From the NCBI GenBank assembly GCA_009760855.2, contig WPIO01000001.1, forward strand, positions 13,266,001 to 13,330,000: 64,000 nt of DNA, in the 5' to 3' direction. The translations under genes and the position numbers were made by a program. The stretch comes from Cristatella mucedo. Lineage: Eukaryota > Bryozoa > Phylactolaemata > Cristatellidae. The notes beneath the pieces are model-generated. The model ran no database searches. It saw nothing but the letters and a program-made list of their open reading frames with translations, and was not told where the DNA came from. Below, piece after piece: positions 21,201-35,986 of this stretch. Numbering within the stretch: position 1 is the first letter of the stretch; each line of letters opens with the position of its first letter.

Positions 21201-24200
21201 TCGATAGCTCAATTGGTAAAGCACTTATCCATAAAACCCAAAGATTTTGGAGTCGTTTCCTGGTCGAGGTTGGAATATTTTTCTGTTCCGAGTCCTAAGA
21301 TGACGTTCGATCAATCTATGTTTAAAATAGATATGGAGAACTCAAGCACCTCAAACGGTCTAATAATCTATGACTCCCATAATTATCTGCCTCAATTCTA
21401 TAGTAGTGGAGTACGAACATGAAGTTCCATGAGCTGACATAACCCTAGCGATGTGATTAAATAATTATCTTGTGTGCATTAATAAGACTTATGCATACTC
21501 TCCACCTTTATGAGCCTGGCCATTATTGGCCTCCTTGATCTTGTTTGCGTATTAGTAGCAACTGCTGTCCTGGTTTAGCCGAGGGGTAAGGTGCTCATCT
21601 TTAACGACCAAGTTATTGGGTTCGAGCCCTGCCGCATGTGTCAAGCACCTGGATAGAGATTAGGTTCTCTTAGGGTGAAACTGTATGCAAATAAATTATA
21701 TGTATATTTTAACTCGGCCGAAAGTGTGGGACTTCTGAGAGCCTGTGACTTCTTTAGAGTCTGCTGAAATTTTCTTTCATAATTGTCTGCTCCGAAACCA
21801 TTATATGCCTTCTGGTCGAAAGGACTCATCAGTAGATCGTATAATCTCCGAGGCTGCTTGTTTGTGGCCCAACTGGAAGTTGCTGCATGGCACTAGGATG
21901 GTTGTGATTATTGATTCTCTATGCCAGAGCTCAGCAGAGACTTGATAGGGTCGAGACCCTTGTACAAGTTTGGGGGATAAGCCTAAACTCACGCCTGTAG
22001 AACTGCTGAACCTGGCATTTGCAAGAAGTCTGTTTGAGTTTGACTTTTAAACTATCGGAAAACACTTGTATTCTTGCCTGAGTCGTTAGTGTTTACTGGC
22101 TACTTGTTAGCTAAGTAGGCATTCTTTCTTTTTTCCCCAAGGTTCCCAGCCATTTGAGCTTCGAAGATACCGTGTCGGTTCAAGGTAATTTGGCTCCTCA
22201 TGCCACGCCTTCGGACGTATGTGCCTTCCACCGCGAGAGCAAGTCAAACATGCACACCGGAATCTTAGAAATGGAATGCAGCGGTGCCGTAAAAGCTCTG
22301 TCGGATGCCTTGAGCCTTATCACAGAGGCTAAACTAGAAGCAGCTACAGCAAAGGTCTCTGAGCTTCATCACGATAATTCTATACTGAAGTCGGAGCTGG
22401 CCTGTGCAAAGGCCGAGTTAGACGAGACCAGAAGGAAGTCGGAGCAGAAAGTGATGGCACTTAGGCTGGAGCTCAGTTCTCAGCAAAGTGCTTGCAGCAT
22501 GGCCAAAGAGGTAAATATGGTTTTGTCAGCCGTCCTTCACTGCTACTTATTGGCGACTTATTTCCTCTGTTGTCCTCATATATAAGCTATGCTTCTCACC
22601 TATCTTAGCTGTGTAAGATGAAGACTCTGAGTTAAAGAGTGTGCACCAAAAGTTGCTTTTAAAATTGAGTTCGCTGGGGAAAACTTTCAAGCTTAACCAC
22701 CACTTAGCTTTCACGGATTTTGGAGTTACAGAATGTACATATGAAGCTACATGCTGTACATGTGTAGTGGTGATGATCGGATGATCGGAGAAAATGTCGA
22801 GATCTGGCATGCTTTTTCTTTTTTGATGATGCAGGGTTATAGGCTGCAGCAAGCAGAAATGCTGGAGCTCAGCTCGTTTCTCTCGAAACAGGAAAGCATG
22901 ATTGAATTGCTCCATACAGAGCTGCAGGAGCTAATGGAGGAGAGAAGCTTTGAGCGTGAACTGCAGCTGCAGCAGGTAAGCATGGTAGCTATAATTCAAC
23001 AATAGCAGGTGTTTTGTTTCAGTCTCCATCTAATTGGGATTTCAGACCTCGGATGCTCACCTAATAGTAATGGTAATACTAAGTCGTGTTTTAAGTGCCA
23101 TAAGAGAACTCAATCTTTATCCAGTTGCTTTATAACTTGCTGCGAGAGAATCAATGACCAGGGAGTGGGTAATGGCATGCAAGGTATCGTGCTTAGACTT
23201 CATAGAAAACACGCGAGGATCTTGCTTAGATCAGCGTGAAGGTCGCAAAATAGGACATTCGGAGCCACTAGTGAGTAGGATACTGTGTTAGTAACATGCA
23301 CTGAATCGTGCACTAGTAAGCATGCAAAGCTCACCGGAAAAAAGACGAGTTAACTGGGGCCCCGAGGAAAGCTAAGCACAACACATTCTTTAGATGAGCC
23401 TTATAGGAGGCAAAGGTAATGCAGGATATGACAGAAGCCAGATGTGCATTCCAGACTTTCGGTGCATATGAAATGAAGGCCAAACCACCAAAATATTTCA
23501 ATTTAGTTTAAGGATCTTTGCGACGTCAGGCAGCCGAGGAGCGAGTGGTTTGAGAGCGCACTGGAGGAGGTGCAAGGTCGGAAAGTGGGCCGATCTAAAA
23601 GCGAAGCAACCTGTAGGCCAATAAGAGGGTTTCGAAGTCGATGCAATGTTTGATAGGAAGCCAGTGAAGCTCAGACAAAGTGATGTGATATGGCGGCTAC
23701 ACCATTAGTGATAGATTAGACGTGGTGCTGAGTTTTGTATCAGCTATAGCCTAAAAATGGTACAGGCTGAGAGTTCTGATTGAAAGGGAATCACAGTAAT
23801 CTAAAAGGGATATTAAAACATGCAAACTAGTTTAGCTGTTGAGCTCTTGTCTGAGCAAGCTCTAATTTGGGCATTTTCTTCTGCTCAAAGTAGGTCGACT
23901 TGACAGTAGAGGCAATGTGTTCATCCAATACCAAGTCGTTTGGAAGCAGCACGTCCACATTTCGCGTGGACTATGGAGTGGTGCTTGATGGACTAATCTT
24001 GAGGGAGGTGTCCTCCAACAAGTTAAAATGGTGTTTGGCGATTACATCGGCCTTGGGGGAAGATCGATAGTAAAAAGGTGTCTAGGACTGCGTCTTGAGG
24101 TACCCTTACTTTAAGGATTTCTTGGTAAGTGACAGTCGTTTAAATCTTACCTCTGCCATCTATCGTTGAGGTAATGAGGATAATAACGAAAATAATAGCA

Positions 24201-27200
24201 GGCCGTTTGTATAGTGTCTTCAGAGAACTTGATCTCAATAATTTGATTATGCTTTCTTCATAACATATATAAAGTGCCTATAAAGAGATTCCATTCTCTG
24301 AGTGTGATATACAAATGCATTATTATTATTATTGTTGGTATTCTCCATCTATGCACTTCAAATTTGCTGGAAGAATCACTATTCATGGGTTTAGTAATAA
24401 TAATAATAATAATGCTCTTGATAAAGCGCCCTCATAGAACTCAATTTCTTTCTAGGCGCTTTATATTTGCTGCAACGGGAGTGGCATGCATGGTATCATG
24501 CATGCAAACAAGTAAACCAATATCACACTTAGGCCAGCACATGATGACACTCTTGGCCACCTGTTAGTAAGACCTATGGCTACTAACATGCACTGAATCA
24601 TGCACGGTTGCGCAGGCAAAACACACTGGAGCACAAAAAGACAAGTTCAATGTGGCCAAGAGAAAGCTGAGCGGAATAGAGTCTGTAGTTGAGCCTTAAA
24701 TGACGCAAACTTATCACAGGTAGTGACCGTTGCCGGATGTGAGCTCCATAAACTTTTGGTGCATGCAAGCTGAAGGCTCGATCACCAGGAAGATTTCAGT
24801 TTAGTGAGGGACAGTGAACTGATTAGATGCTGCAACACTGAAGGAGCAAGGAGGTCGGATAGGTAGGCTGGTGAAAGCAAGTAAAGAGATAGGACCAAAC
24901 CTAGTTTAGCACGTGCCAGTGATACCGAAAACATGGATTCTTGAAAGCAAATTATCCATAATGCTGGTTTTTTTTAAACCTTTAAATAATATACGACCCC
25001 GGATTTCCAAATGCTGTGCTGCTAGTTTAGAACAATTTGTTGCAAGTGGCTGCAAACAAGACAGTTATAACCCACTGATAATCAGGAACATTCTCTAAGC
25101 ACGGGTGGCAATAGAGATGATTGCTAATCGAAAATTGTGATCTCAAGCCTCCGCACAGGTTTTCTTATTCATTACACCTTTTTTATCAGACCTGTTACAG
25201 TTGACGATTTACATGCTTTTTGTTAATAGCCCTTATTGTTTCTGTCTTTTAATACCATGATCAATTCGGTTGGGCGTTTGGTTTAGTTCCTATCTCAGTG
25301 AGAGGCTTTAGATCATTGATGTCAACTGGCAACGGTCATCCAAGGAGCTTCTAAAGTATTGGGTACCCCATTTCTCTGTGTTTGGTTCACTTTTCACAGT
25401 TTACATTCTTGCTCTTGCCGATGTAATCGCCAAGCACAGTTGGGGCATCATTTTTATGCTGGTGACACTCAGTTGTACTTGTGCTTTGATCCCACTTTGC
25501 CTTGCTGCGTCTCAAACGCTTTCAACTCAATCATTGTTTGTGTTGCTGACATACACACTTGGATGACAATAAACTTGATCAGATTGAGTGATGTTAAAAC
25601 CAACTTACTAGTTATGGGCAAACCTAGTTTTACTCAGAAATTGGAAAATCTAAGCCTTCATAATGGGCTGGGCCAGCATATCTCATGCAGCATATGCACG
25701 AAATCTGGCTGTACTCTTCCAAAGTGATTTCTCACTAGACGACAAAATCAGCTCCACAGTAAAATCAGCCTACTTTTGCTATGTAACATTTCGCAAATTT
25801 TGACCTGCTTAGACAGCGCTATCACATCGATGTTGGTCCGTGCATTTGCAATATTCCATGTTGACTTCTGTAATTCACTACTCAGAGATCTTCCAGCCTG
25901 TGCAACCAGTGCTTACTGCAAAACTCGGCAGCCACACTTGTCGGTCATGAGCTTTGCACTTGCCACATTACACGTCTCATTGACCTGCACATTCTTCCCA
26001 TCAAGCAGTGTATCGATTTTTAGGTTCTGTACCTAACTTTTAGGTCCCTTCATTCTCTTGCTCAACCTATCTGTCATAACTACTTCCTATCGGGCTATGC
26101 ATCGCACCACCTGGCCTTCTAGCTCTAGTTCAGAGGTCAGCGAACTCGGGCCTTTAGGCTCGATCCGGCCTACCTAGTGCTCCAGTCTGGCCTAGCGGCT
26201 AGCCCCCTAGTTATTTATTGATGGATCCGGCCTAATTGAATTGCCGCGATTTTCTTCCCATTCGCTATAGAGGTACGTTGACTTACGAGTATCCCAACTA
26301 ACGAATTTTTGAGGCACGAGTCGTCTCTCGGGACCATTTTGCTTTGAGTTGATAGCTAACTGTTATTGCGCTTGATTTGCTTCGAGCGTTTCGCAGTATG
26401 ATTTTAGAACTGCGACTTTGCTTTGCGAACGGCTAGTGGAGGCAGCCCTTAGCCGTGACGGATTTGAGCCAGAAAGTGCTGGCCTACAAGCATGTGCAAT
26501 CAGGCGATTACAGCTGGTGAAAAACTCCGCAGCTAGGCTTGTCTGTCGTGAGTGTCGCAGTTGCCACATCACACCACTTCTCTCCGACCTGCACTGGCTA
26601 CCAGTCAAGCAACGAATCGACTTCAAGGTTTTGTCGCTCACTTTTAGGTCACTTCATTCTTTGGCTCCAGCCTATCTCTCAGATCTACTCCCCCACCAGG
26701 CCAAGCATCGTACCACCCACTTTTCGGAATCCAACAGTTTACCAATACCTCGTACATACCTCAAATCCTTTGGAGACAGCGCATTCAGTTCGTATGCTCC
26801 CAAAGCCTGGAACTCACTCCCGACTTGCGTCACAGCATCCCCTGACTTGACCACATTTAAAAAGAACTTAAAAACACACCTATTTAGGACAGCATTTAGT
26901 GGGTCCCTGTGATTCTTCCTTGATGTGCTTATGCGTGCTGACACTGTGCATGCTGCCACTAACACACCTATTTAGGACAGCATTTAGTGGGTCCCTGTGA
27001 TTCGTCCTTGATGTGCTTATGCGTGCTGACACTGTGCATGCTGCCACTAACCACATTTGCATGCTGACCCTGTGCATGTCACCCCTAACCATGTTATTCA
27101 TTTCATTTGTTTTTTCAAGCATGATTTTACTTACCATTCAATTGCATTTCACTTTACAGCAAATGTAAAGCGCCTAGATAGAGATTAAGTTCTCTGAGGG

Positions 27201-30200
27201 CGCTTTATCAAGTGAATTATTATTATTATTATTATTATTATAAACACATTTGCATGCTGACCCTGTGCATGTCACCCCTAACCATGTTATTCATGTTGTT
27301 TATCGAGCATAATATTACTCACCATTCAATCGCGTTTCCCTTTGCAGAAAATGTAAAGCGCCTAGAAAGAGATTGAGTTCTCTGAGGGTGCTTTATCAAG
27401 TGCATTATTATTATTATTATTATTATTAGTATGCCCGCTCCCAGCCGGGCAGAGTGGGCATGGTTTCTTCTGGCCTAGTATGCCTTCTCGACCTCCTGAA
27501 ATGGCCCCAGTAGTCAGAAAAGTTGGCCGACCTCTGCTCTAGCTGGTTTGCTCTGCCTTTTAAGAATCTTAAATGCTTTGAAAACCGTACGTTAAATACT
27601 CAAACTGCCAGAGCTTGGAACTCACTCCTGACTGATGCTACGACATCCCCTGGCTGGACGACATATAAAGTGAAGCTAAAATGCACTTCTTCTTCACGGC
27701 ACTTGCTGGGTCCAAGTGAATTGTTCTTTGTGTGCTTATGCATGCTGACACTGTGTATGTTATTTTTGCCAACCAATTGACATTCTTCTTTTACAGAATA
27801 AGTAAATTGCACAGAAAGAGATTTAGTTCTGTTAGGGGGCTATACAAATGTCATTATTATTATTATTGTTATTTTACATGCAATTCTAACCCTGATTAGT
27901 CTGTCATTTTGACCATCTGCATTTTTTCACAAGCCCCTGCCTTTTATAATGCTAAAAACCAAGATTCGTGTTCTCATTTGTACTGTTGTCATAAGAAAAC
28001 CTACTGGCCACTTGTTTTTACAGGTGCAGCAGCTTCAAGCAGAAATTGTTGAAAAGACCAGAGAGAATGAAGTTCTGCTGGAGCGGCTAAATAAGGTACT
28101 TTAACAGTAATTTTATTAGACATTCCTAGATTGACAGTATTGAGCCACAATTGAATATGATGCTGAAAACGGTAATGTGATTTATTTGCTGGCTTGCATG
28201 GATTTTTCATTGCAGCCCTTAAGCTTTGGTCGGATGGTCTTTTCCAGCAGCACTCAACCAGTGTCTCTTTGATTGTACCTTTTATGTGGCTGCTTAGAAG
28301 GAAATTTTTATTTATGTCAACCCATATGCAATAGGAACCACTGACGTTCGGACTATTTATTTTTTTTACTGAATAATTGACGGTGAACAGTTCTTACTTT
28401 CTGGATGACTGCCTATCAGAAGGCAAAGACGGCTCGTCCTTCAAGAAATTAAAAGCTCGTGTCTATGTGAAATAATAGTAATACATTTTTTTAGTACCCT
28501 CAGAGAACTAGTTCTCATTCTAGGCACTTCGTATAAGCTGTTAAGGAAGCATGTCAATTATGGTCCGTGATAACACGCTCAGTGTTTGCATGCTTAAGGA
28601 CACAAAGGACAGTTCACATGGACCCAGCAAATGCCGAGAGGTAAATGCTACAACACTGAAGGAGCAAGGAGGTCGGATAGGTAGGCTGGTGAAAGCAAGT
28701 AAAAATATAGGACCAAACCTAGTTTATGCTTTTAGCTCCTCTTTAAATGTTGTCAAGGTAGGGGATGTCATGACGTCAGTCGGTAGTGAGCTCCAGGCTT
28801 TGGGACCATACAGGCTAAAGGCTTGGCCTCAAAAGGATTTGAATCTCTCAGCAAAACACCCGAAACCCAACGGAGCACAATAAAGGACCCCATAAGCTGC
28901 AGGGCATCCAGATCATATGGTCCTAAGGAAATGGTAATTTGTATGGCTTTATTCACAGGCACGTGCACATTACACCTACCCTGGAACTGGTGACAACCTT
29001 TAGTGACTGTGTATGGTGCATAGCTTGCCACGCATGTCTTCAGAAAAATTACCTCTAATAGTAGAAAGGAGATTTCAACTAAATGAGCTTTAACTAACCA
29101 CATAATCAGGCTTCCTTTACATCATATGCAAAGTGCCTAGAAAGATGAAGTTCTCTGAGGGCTCTGTACAAATGTATGATTAATATTATTATTTTAAACT
29201 CTGGTGTGACTCATTAATTCGCTACAAATCAGTTGGGGAAAAGCTAAGGATTTATCAAAGAATGGTCCGAACCTGCTCAGGTATATGCCATACAGTGATG
29301 ACATGGCGGTGGGCACACTTGGGAAACTAAACGTGTCAGCAGCCGTAGCAATCCGTGGCGTGCTTTGTTATGACGCCGTGATCAGAACAATTCATGTCGA
29401 ATGGCATTGGCTCATTACTTGTCACGTGGTCCTTGATGACTTTTGGGAGTGCCGTGGAGAACAGCTTGCAATGACTGAGGACGAAGCAGCAGCATTAACA
29501 AACAGCAACAGGCGGCCGACAAGCAGGGCTCTGGTTCGGTTGCCGTGGCAGCCTCGTTAGTGCTCGATGTTTCCAGAGTGTAAACCAAGTGAGCCCCAGC
29601 ATGCTCACGGTGCTGCTGCTATGCCCAACTGGGCGCTATTATAGCTACTATTCCGGCATTATTATAGGCAGCCCTGCTCTGTATTATAGGTTCAGCAAGA
29701 GCTTAAGAGCAAATGTGAGCATACAGAGAATCTGGAAGCAATTATTCTGCTGTACTGCGACTGCCGCTTTGCTTTCAGTGTACTGCTTTCAGTGTTTTGA
29801 ACTGGGCCCTTCAACTAGCAAGTGCAATAATGCACTTACTCTTTGTAAGTTTAAGACTTGCAGCTTGGCTTGTCTGTCGTTAATGTTGCAATTTCTCCAC
29901 TACACTACTTATTTCCGATCTGCACTAGCTCCCCATCAAGTGGCTTATCTACTTTAACGTCCTATCACTGACTTTTAAGTTTCTTCATTCTCTAGCTCCT
30001 GAATGTCAATGCTAAATGCTTCCTACTAATCGTTCCACCTGCTCTTCTCACACAAGTAGCTTCTCTGTGCCTCCGACGAAGCTCAAATTTTTGAAAAACC
30101 GTTGCTCAGTTCGTGTGGTCCTAAAGTCTAGAACTCACTACCGACTGTCATCAGCACATCACTTGACTATACGACATTAAAAAGAAGCAAAAAACTCACC

Positions 30201-33200
30201 TACAGTTCAGAATCTGATTCCAAATGTCCTACATCTTTTGAGGGGTTTAGCATTTGTGTACAGCTGCTGTATTGAATCAGTTGATTCAATAATATAGCCA
30301 TGTTTTGCTGAGGTCTAGTAGAAAATGTGATATTGACTCCTACTGGTCTTCAAAAGGTCAACATGATATTCATGGTTGCATCAAACGATAGCTTACGTTA
30401 TCCTCGTTGCTTGTGCCAATTTGCATGCCAGTCGTTCCTCTAGTCTTTGAGAAATATCAATGCATTTTTTGTCAAGGGAGCTAAATCCCACTCCTCACCT
30501 CTCAACCAAAGACACCTGTTTACCCAAACATTTAGTGGGTATTTGTGATTCGTCCTCGGTGCGCATATACCTTACTACACTGTGTCTGCTGCTTGTGGAT
30601 ATTATCACAAATCATTTGGTAATGCTTTCTATCCAGCATATGTCAAATGCCTAGAAAGAGATTCAGTTCTCTGAGGGTGCTATGCAAATGTATTATTGTT
30701 TTTATTACCTGGTCGTGACAACTTTTGCTCCATTCATATGGATTGTCCTTTTTTTTCTAACGAATGTGGACACCGTGCATGTCATGGCTAAGCTTCCTTC
30801 CCTGCATATGTACAATGCTTAGAAAGAGTTCTCTTTGGGTGCCATAACAATCTTATAATTAAAATTATTGTATTAATCTGCAATATAGCAATCTGGCCAA
30901 TAATCTTAATTCTATTCTGTACCAAATTTAACAGTAGTGCATATGAGCAAAGCAGCTAGTCTGAACAATCAGAGAACAAGACTGTATATTTATCACTGAT
31001 TTGTATGTTTTTCTGATAGAAGTTATCATTTTTTCCACTGAGAATTGTCTCCCATTGGATCAACCGATAGAGAGCGAAATTCTAACTTTGACCCTCAAGG
31101 CTTGCCACTGCTTGATTTTTCGCCTTACCATTCTTTTGCTTAAATACTACTGAAGACATATGCAATGGCTCTGCTTAACATAGACGCACAGCATCTTCTC
31201 TCCTATGACCATCTCCGACTTCTTTTCCACTGCTTCCTACCTGCACTGCTAATTTTGTGCTACTAGATTCCTCGACTCTCCTCCTTGCTCAGTTATGTTC
31301 TAACTTTCTGCTTTCTTCGTGAGATGAAGTCTGTTGGCTAGTGTTTGCTCACCAAAAACTGCTTCGGCTTTGAGTGTGCGACAGAAAATTCTCCAGAGCA
31401 AAACCTGCGTAGTCTCTAATTGTGTGGAGTTATGGGAGGAAAGGCATAAATATACACACTGTTTCAAGGAGTGTGTGGGTTTGTTCTGCTGTCCGTACCC
31501 ATAGTCTAGCACTAAATATATATCACCCCGAATGAGTATGGAGTTTTAGAGAATGCATTTATGCAGCTCCTGATAAGTGGACTTTCCCAAGTGTAAGAGT
31601 CCTCTGTGATTTGCATGCTTATAAATTATGGTTTAATTGCACTAGAAAAACTGTTTTTCTGCATCTACGTGCTCACTGTACAGTTTGTGCACAACTTCAA
31701 GTGTCTACGGGAATTTGGCATAAGTGATAGAAATCCTGTGCTTCACCGGCCTTTCGTAAAGCAGAATTTGCTTGAAGAGAATTCAGTACTTGCCAGCATC
31801 GCTGACTTGATTCTTTGATGCCTATTTATTGTTCCCGAGTAACCTTTCTTTGACCTTTTTTGGCTGAAAGCTGAAATAAAAAGCTTTGTGAGCATGGCGA
31901 GACCTCGTTCCCTCATCGTGTTGCTTCTGAGAATGACTGCAGGTTTATACATTATGAAACTAACCGTATTTCTGCATATGCAGTCATCTAGCATTCGGCT
32001 GAAAGTGATCATAAAAGCTCGGGCTCACATTTCCTTTTAATTTCCTTATAAAAATGCGCATGACTGGTTTTTATCTTAATCGGCTTGTAATGTAATAGTG
32101 TGTCAACAATTTTTTTTTTTTACAAACCTTCACCTGTCAGATCTTTTACAGGCTATCACTATATCACTGATCTTCACCAGCAGGTCAAGTGTTTCTACTC
32201 CTATCACGCTTAATCCAGACTGCTATCGTGAGCTCAAGTTTCTCCTGTTATTATTGCAGGAAATAGCTTGGGTTATTTATGTTAGAATAAAGAACGAGTT
32301 TATCTTTGAAGGCCCATCGCAGCAGCATATTAAGACTTTTTTCAAGCTGAGTAGCAAGCACCTAGTTAATAATGACTACTAATATTGTTGGAAATGTTCA
32401 TATTAACTAATCAAGCTCGTAATGGGAGCACAGCCGTTTCAGTCCTCAATATGTGTTCACGATAATGCTTTTTGCATCAGCGAACATGGCGTCTGTTTGA
32501 GCATAATGAATTGCATCTTTTTTTGCAGTCCAGCATGAGAGCCACCAGCCAACATTACAGTCATTTGATTGCCACCAGTGAAGGAGATCTGCGACAGTTG
32601 CGAGAAAACAATGTGGAGCTCAAGAAAAGACTTGTCTGGCTTTTAAAGTTAGTTCCTTGGGTGCCTCTAATAATTTTATTGTGCTTTTAGTTTGTTTTAA
32701 ATGTGTATAGTAAATAAATAATAGAGATTATCATAAATAATGAGATGAAAAGAAGATCTGCTACCTCATAAGTCAGGCCGCAAGTTGAGTTGTTCAAATC
32801 AGCTATACAGAAATCGCAGAAGCTGCCATTAGTGCATCAGTCACCTTAAATCTGGCTGTCTTCATTTATTTTATTGTATATATTGTTGTAATAATGATTG
32901 AACTGAAGAGGAAAATTGCTATTAATTGGGTCGTTGGAAATGTCTGCTATATCTTAATCTCGGATCATAATAATAATGCACTTGATAAAGCACCCTCAGA
33001 GAACTCAATCTGTTTCTAGGCGCTTTAAATTTGTTGCAAAGGAAACACGATTGAATGATGAGTAATATCATGCTTGATAAACAACACGAATAACATTGTT
33101 AGGGGTGACATACACAGGGTCTGCATGCAAATGTGGTTAGTGGCAGCATGCACAGTGTCAGCACGCATAAGTACATGAAGGACGAATCACAGGGACCCAC

Positions 33201-34425
33201 TAAATGCTGTCCTAAATAGGTGTTTTTAAGTTCTTTTTAAATGTGGTCAAGTCAGGGGATGTTCTAACGCAAGTCGGGAGTGAGTTCCAGGCTTTGGGAG
33301 CATACGAACTGAATGCGCTGTCTCCTAAGGATTTGAGGTTTGTATGAGTTATTGGTAAACTGTTGGATTGGTAAACTGTTGGATTGGTAAACTGTTGGAT
33401 TCCGAAAAGTGGGTGGTACGATGCTTGGCCTGGTGGGGGAGTAGATCTGAGAGATAGGCTGGAGCCAAAGAATGAAGTGACCTAAAAGTGAGCGACAAAA
33501 CCTTGAAGTCGATGCGTTGCTTGACTGGTAGCCAGTGCAGGTCGGCGAGAAGTGGAGTAATGTGGCAACTGCTATGCTCACGACAGACAAGCCTAGCTGC
33601 AGAGTTTTGCACCAGCTGTAATCGCCTGATCGCACATGCTGGGAGGCCAGTAAGCAGTGAGTTGCAGAAGTCGAGACGGGATGTCACGAATGCATGGACC
33701 AACTTAGACGTGGTATCCTTATCTAAGCAAGCCCGAATTTTAGCAATATTATGAAGCTGAAAATAGGCAGATTTGACCGTGGAGCTGATGTGGTCGTCTA
33801 ACGAGAGGTCGCTTTGGAATATGACACCTAGATTTCGAGCTGATTCGACAGGAGATATGGTGGCAGAGCCAATTTTGAGCGTCAGCCTTTCCAATTTCTG
33901 AATCAGACTGGGTTTGCCCATAACTAGTAAGTTAGTTTTGTCATCGTTTAGTTTCATAAAATTTGCTGCCATCCATGTGCGGATGTCATCAATGCATGCA
34001 GCAAGTGAGTTTAGAGAATTTGAGGTGCTCGAAGATGACAGATGAAGAGCTAACAATGAATGATAGATCACATATATAGACAGGAAAATGTGAGACAGTC
34101 AGCAAAAGCCAGTCGTACAAGTATCTGAAAGAAAATAGCTAGCTAGAAGGCCACACTGCAAAGAGCCTGCCCAATAGATAATTGAATATGACGACGCAGA
34201 CACTAATCTTAGGTGGACTGCTCTAAACAACAACAGCTGGCTACTTCTCAATGGTTCTGAACTAACCTAACGTCACCTCTGGCTGTGATGGGCTTAATGC
34301 ATTCTCTTCTTCCGATTGCACATGCCGGTAGGCCAGCAAGCGGTGAGTTACAGATGCAAGTTTATGGTTCAGAATGAGTCATTATGGCAATTAAAGAAAT
34401 GAATTTTCTGGGTTGTTGTACCTAG

Positions 34426-34508
<83 letters not shown>

Positions 34509-35831
34509 GTTTTGTGTTTTAGTAGTATCGTTTTTATAATTCAGAATGTATACACTCTTCAGGCCTCTATCTAAACATGTGCATTTCTAAGTAATAGAGA
34601 CTCATACAGCATGAAGTTCATATTTCAGCCATCTTTCGTCCTGAAATAGAGTTTGGTGATTGAGTACAAGTAAAAATTTTTGCCAGAACTAAAGTTATTG
34701 GATTTTTATGAACCACAATTTTTTCTAGATTGCCGTAGAATCCTGTGAGGTCATGCATTTTCAAATCATTTTAGTTTTAGCATAAGAATAATTTCCTTTT
34801 TTATTGGATGTTAAATATGATTGCCTGCAGCATCGGCATGCAGTAATTCAGCACGAGCCGTACCGTAACCTGTTTCAGTGGTGCACACGATAACTAATAA
34901 GGAAACTACAGGTGTACAATAGCAGTTAATTATGGATATTGTCAAGGGTGTCCACAAACTGCTTGTTTTCTACTTTTTAGGGACAAAGACCACCTTCGGC
35001 ACAAGGCAGATATGCTTGTCAGTCGTCAGAGAGAAAATGCTGAAGTTAGGTGGATGCACGACAACGAAGCAACCTACTGCCTTAACTGTGGTGCTTGCTT
35101 CACTCTCACCTTACGTAAGGTAACAGTGAACTGCACTTGCCAATGTGCTAATGCTGTTTTCCAAATTTTCTGTCATATCTTCTTTAGATTTTTTGTTTGA
35201 AACGTACTTATATTTCCCTTTAGTTGTCGTTCACTAGCCGATAAAATAGGAATAGCTTTAGGCCTTGTAGTTAATCGATTAAATGCAGAACCTAATCGAT
35301 AAAAAAAAATTTGAATCGCTAAAACGTTAGTCCTGTGTGACAGAGTTGCTTGGGGAGGAAATGATGGAATAAACAAAACTTGCTAATCTAAAAACAGTTT
35401 TTGCAGATGCAAAACTTTTAAGATTTGATATTTCAACTTACAGCTGTGGCTAACTTTCCCGCCGCTACTCTAAGCTGCTTTCGTTTTAACAGCTAAAGAC
35501 TTAAAAGGCTGTTTTCATTTTGCTAATCTGTATGTGCTGGTTATACATTGTGACATAATGTGTAATTCTTGCTACTGATATTTGTGCATGTGATGCATTG
35601 CCTTAGATTTCAGAAAGGTACCGTTTGGAGCTGTTTTGAAAAAGCAGTGACAATTCTGAACGATATATTGTATGTATCGTTAGAGTGGAATTGATACAGA
35701 CTGGTAGTATATATACTGGTGATATACATACTGGTGATATAGCTTAGTAGTTAGGAAACATTTTTAGGCTGGCGATGCAATTGGGCTACTGCTGCAAACT
35801 TCAGTTTAAGCGAATGGCAACAACATGCTTT

Positions 35832-35921
<90 letters not shown>

Positions 35922-35942
35922 TGTATATATATATATATATGA

Positions 35943-35986
<44 letters not shown>

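Noticed and set aside
21197-21285. Possible functional tRNA gene
   Set aside because: A-box-like part present, but no complete cloverleaf, degenerate B box and no acceptor pairing; fits a SINE head better.
29285-29560. 91-codon plus-strand frame (MPYSDDMAVGTLGKL...)
   Set aside because: No domain, no convincing splice sites, and it lies in a repeat-rich intron between phase-matched FYCO1 exons.
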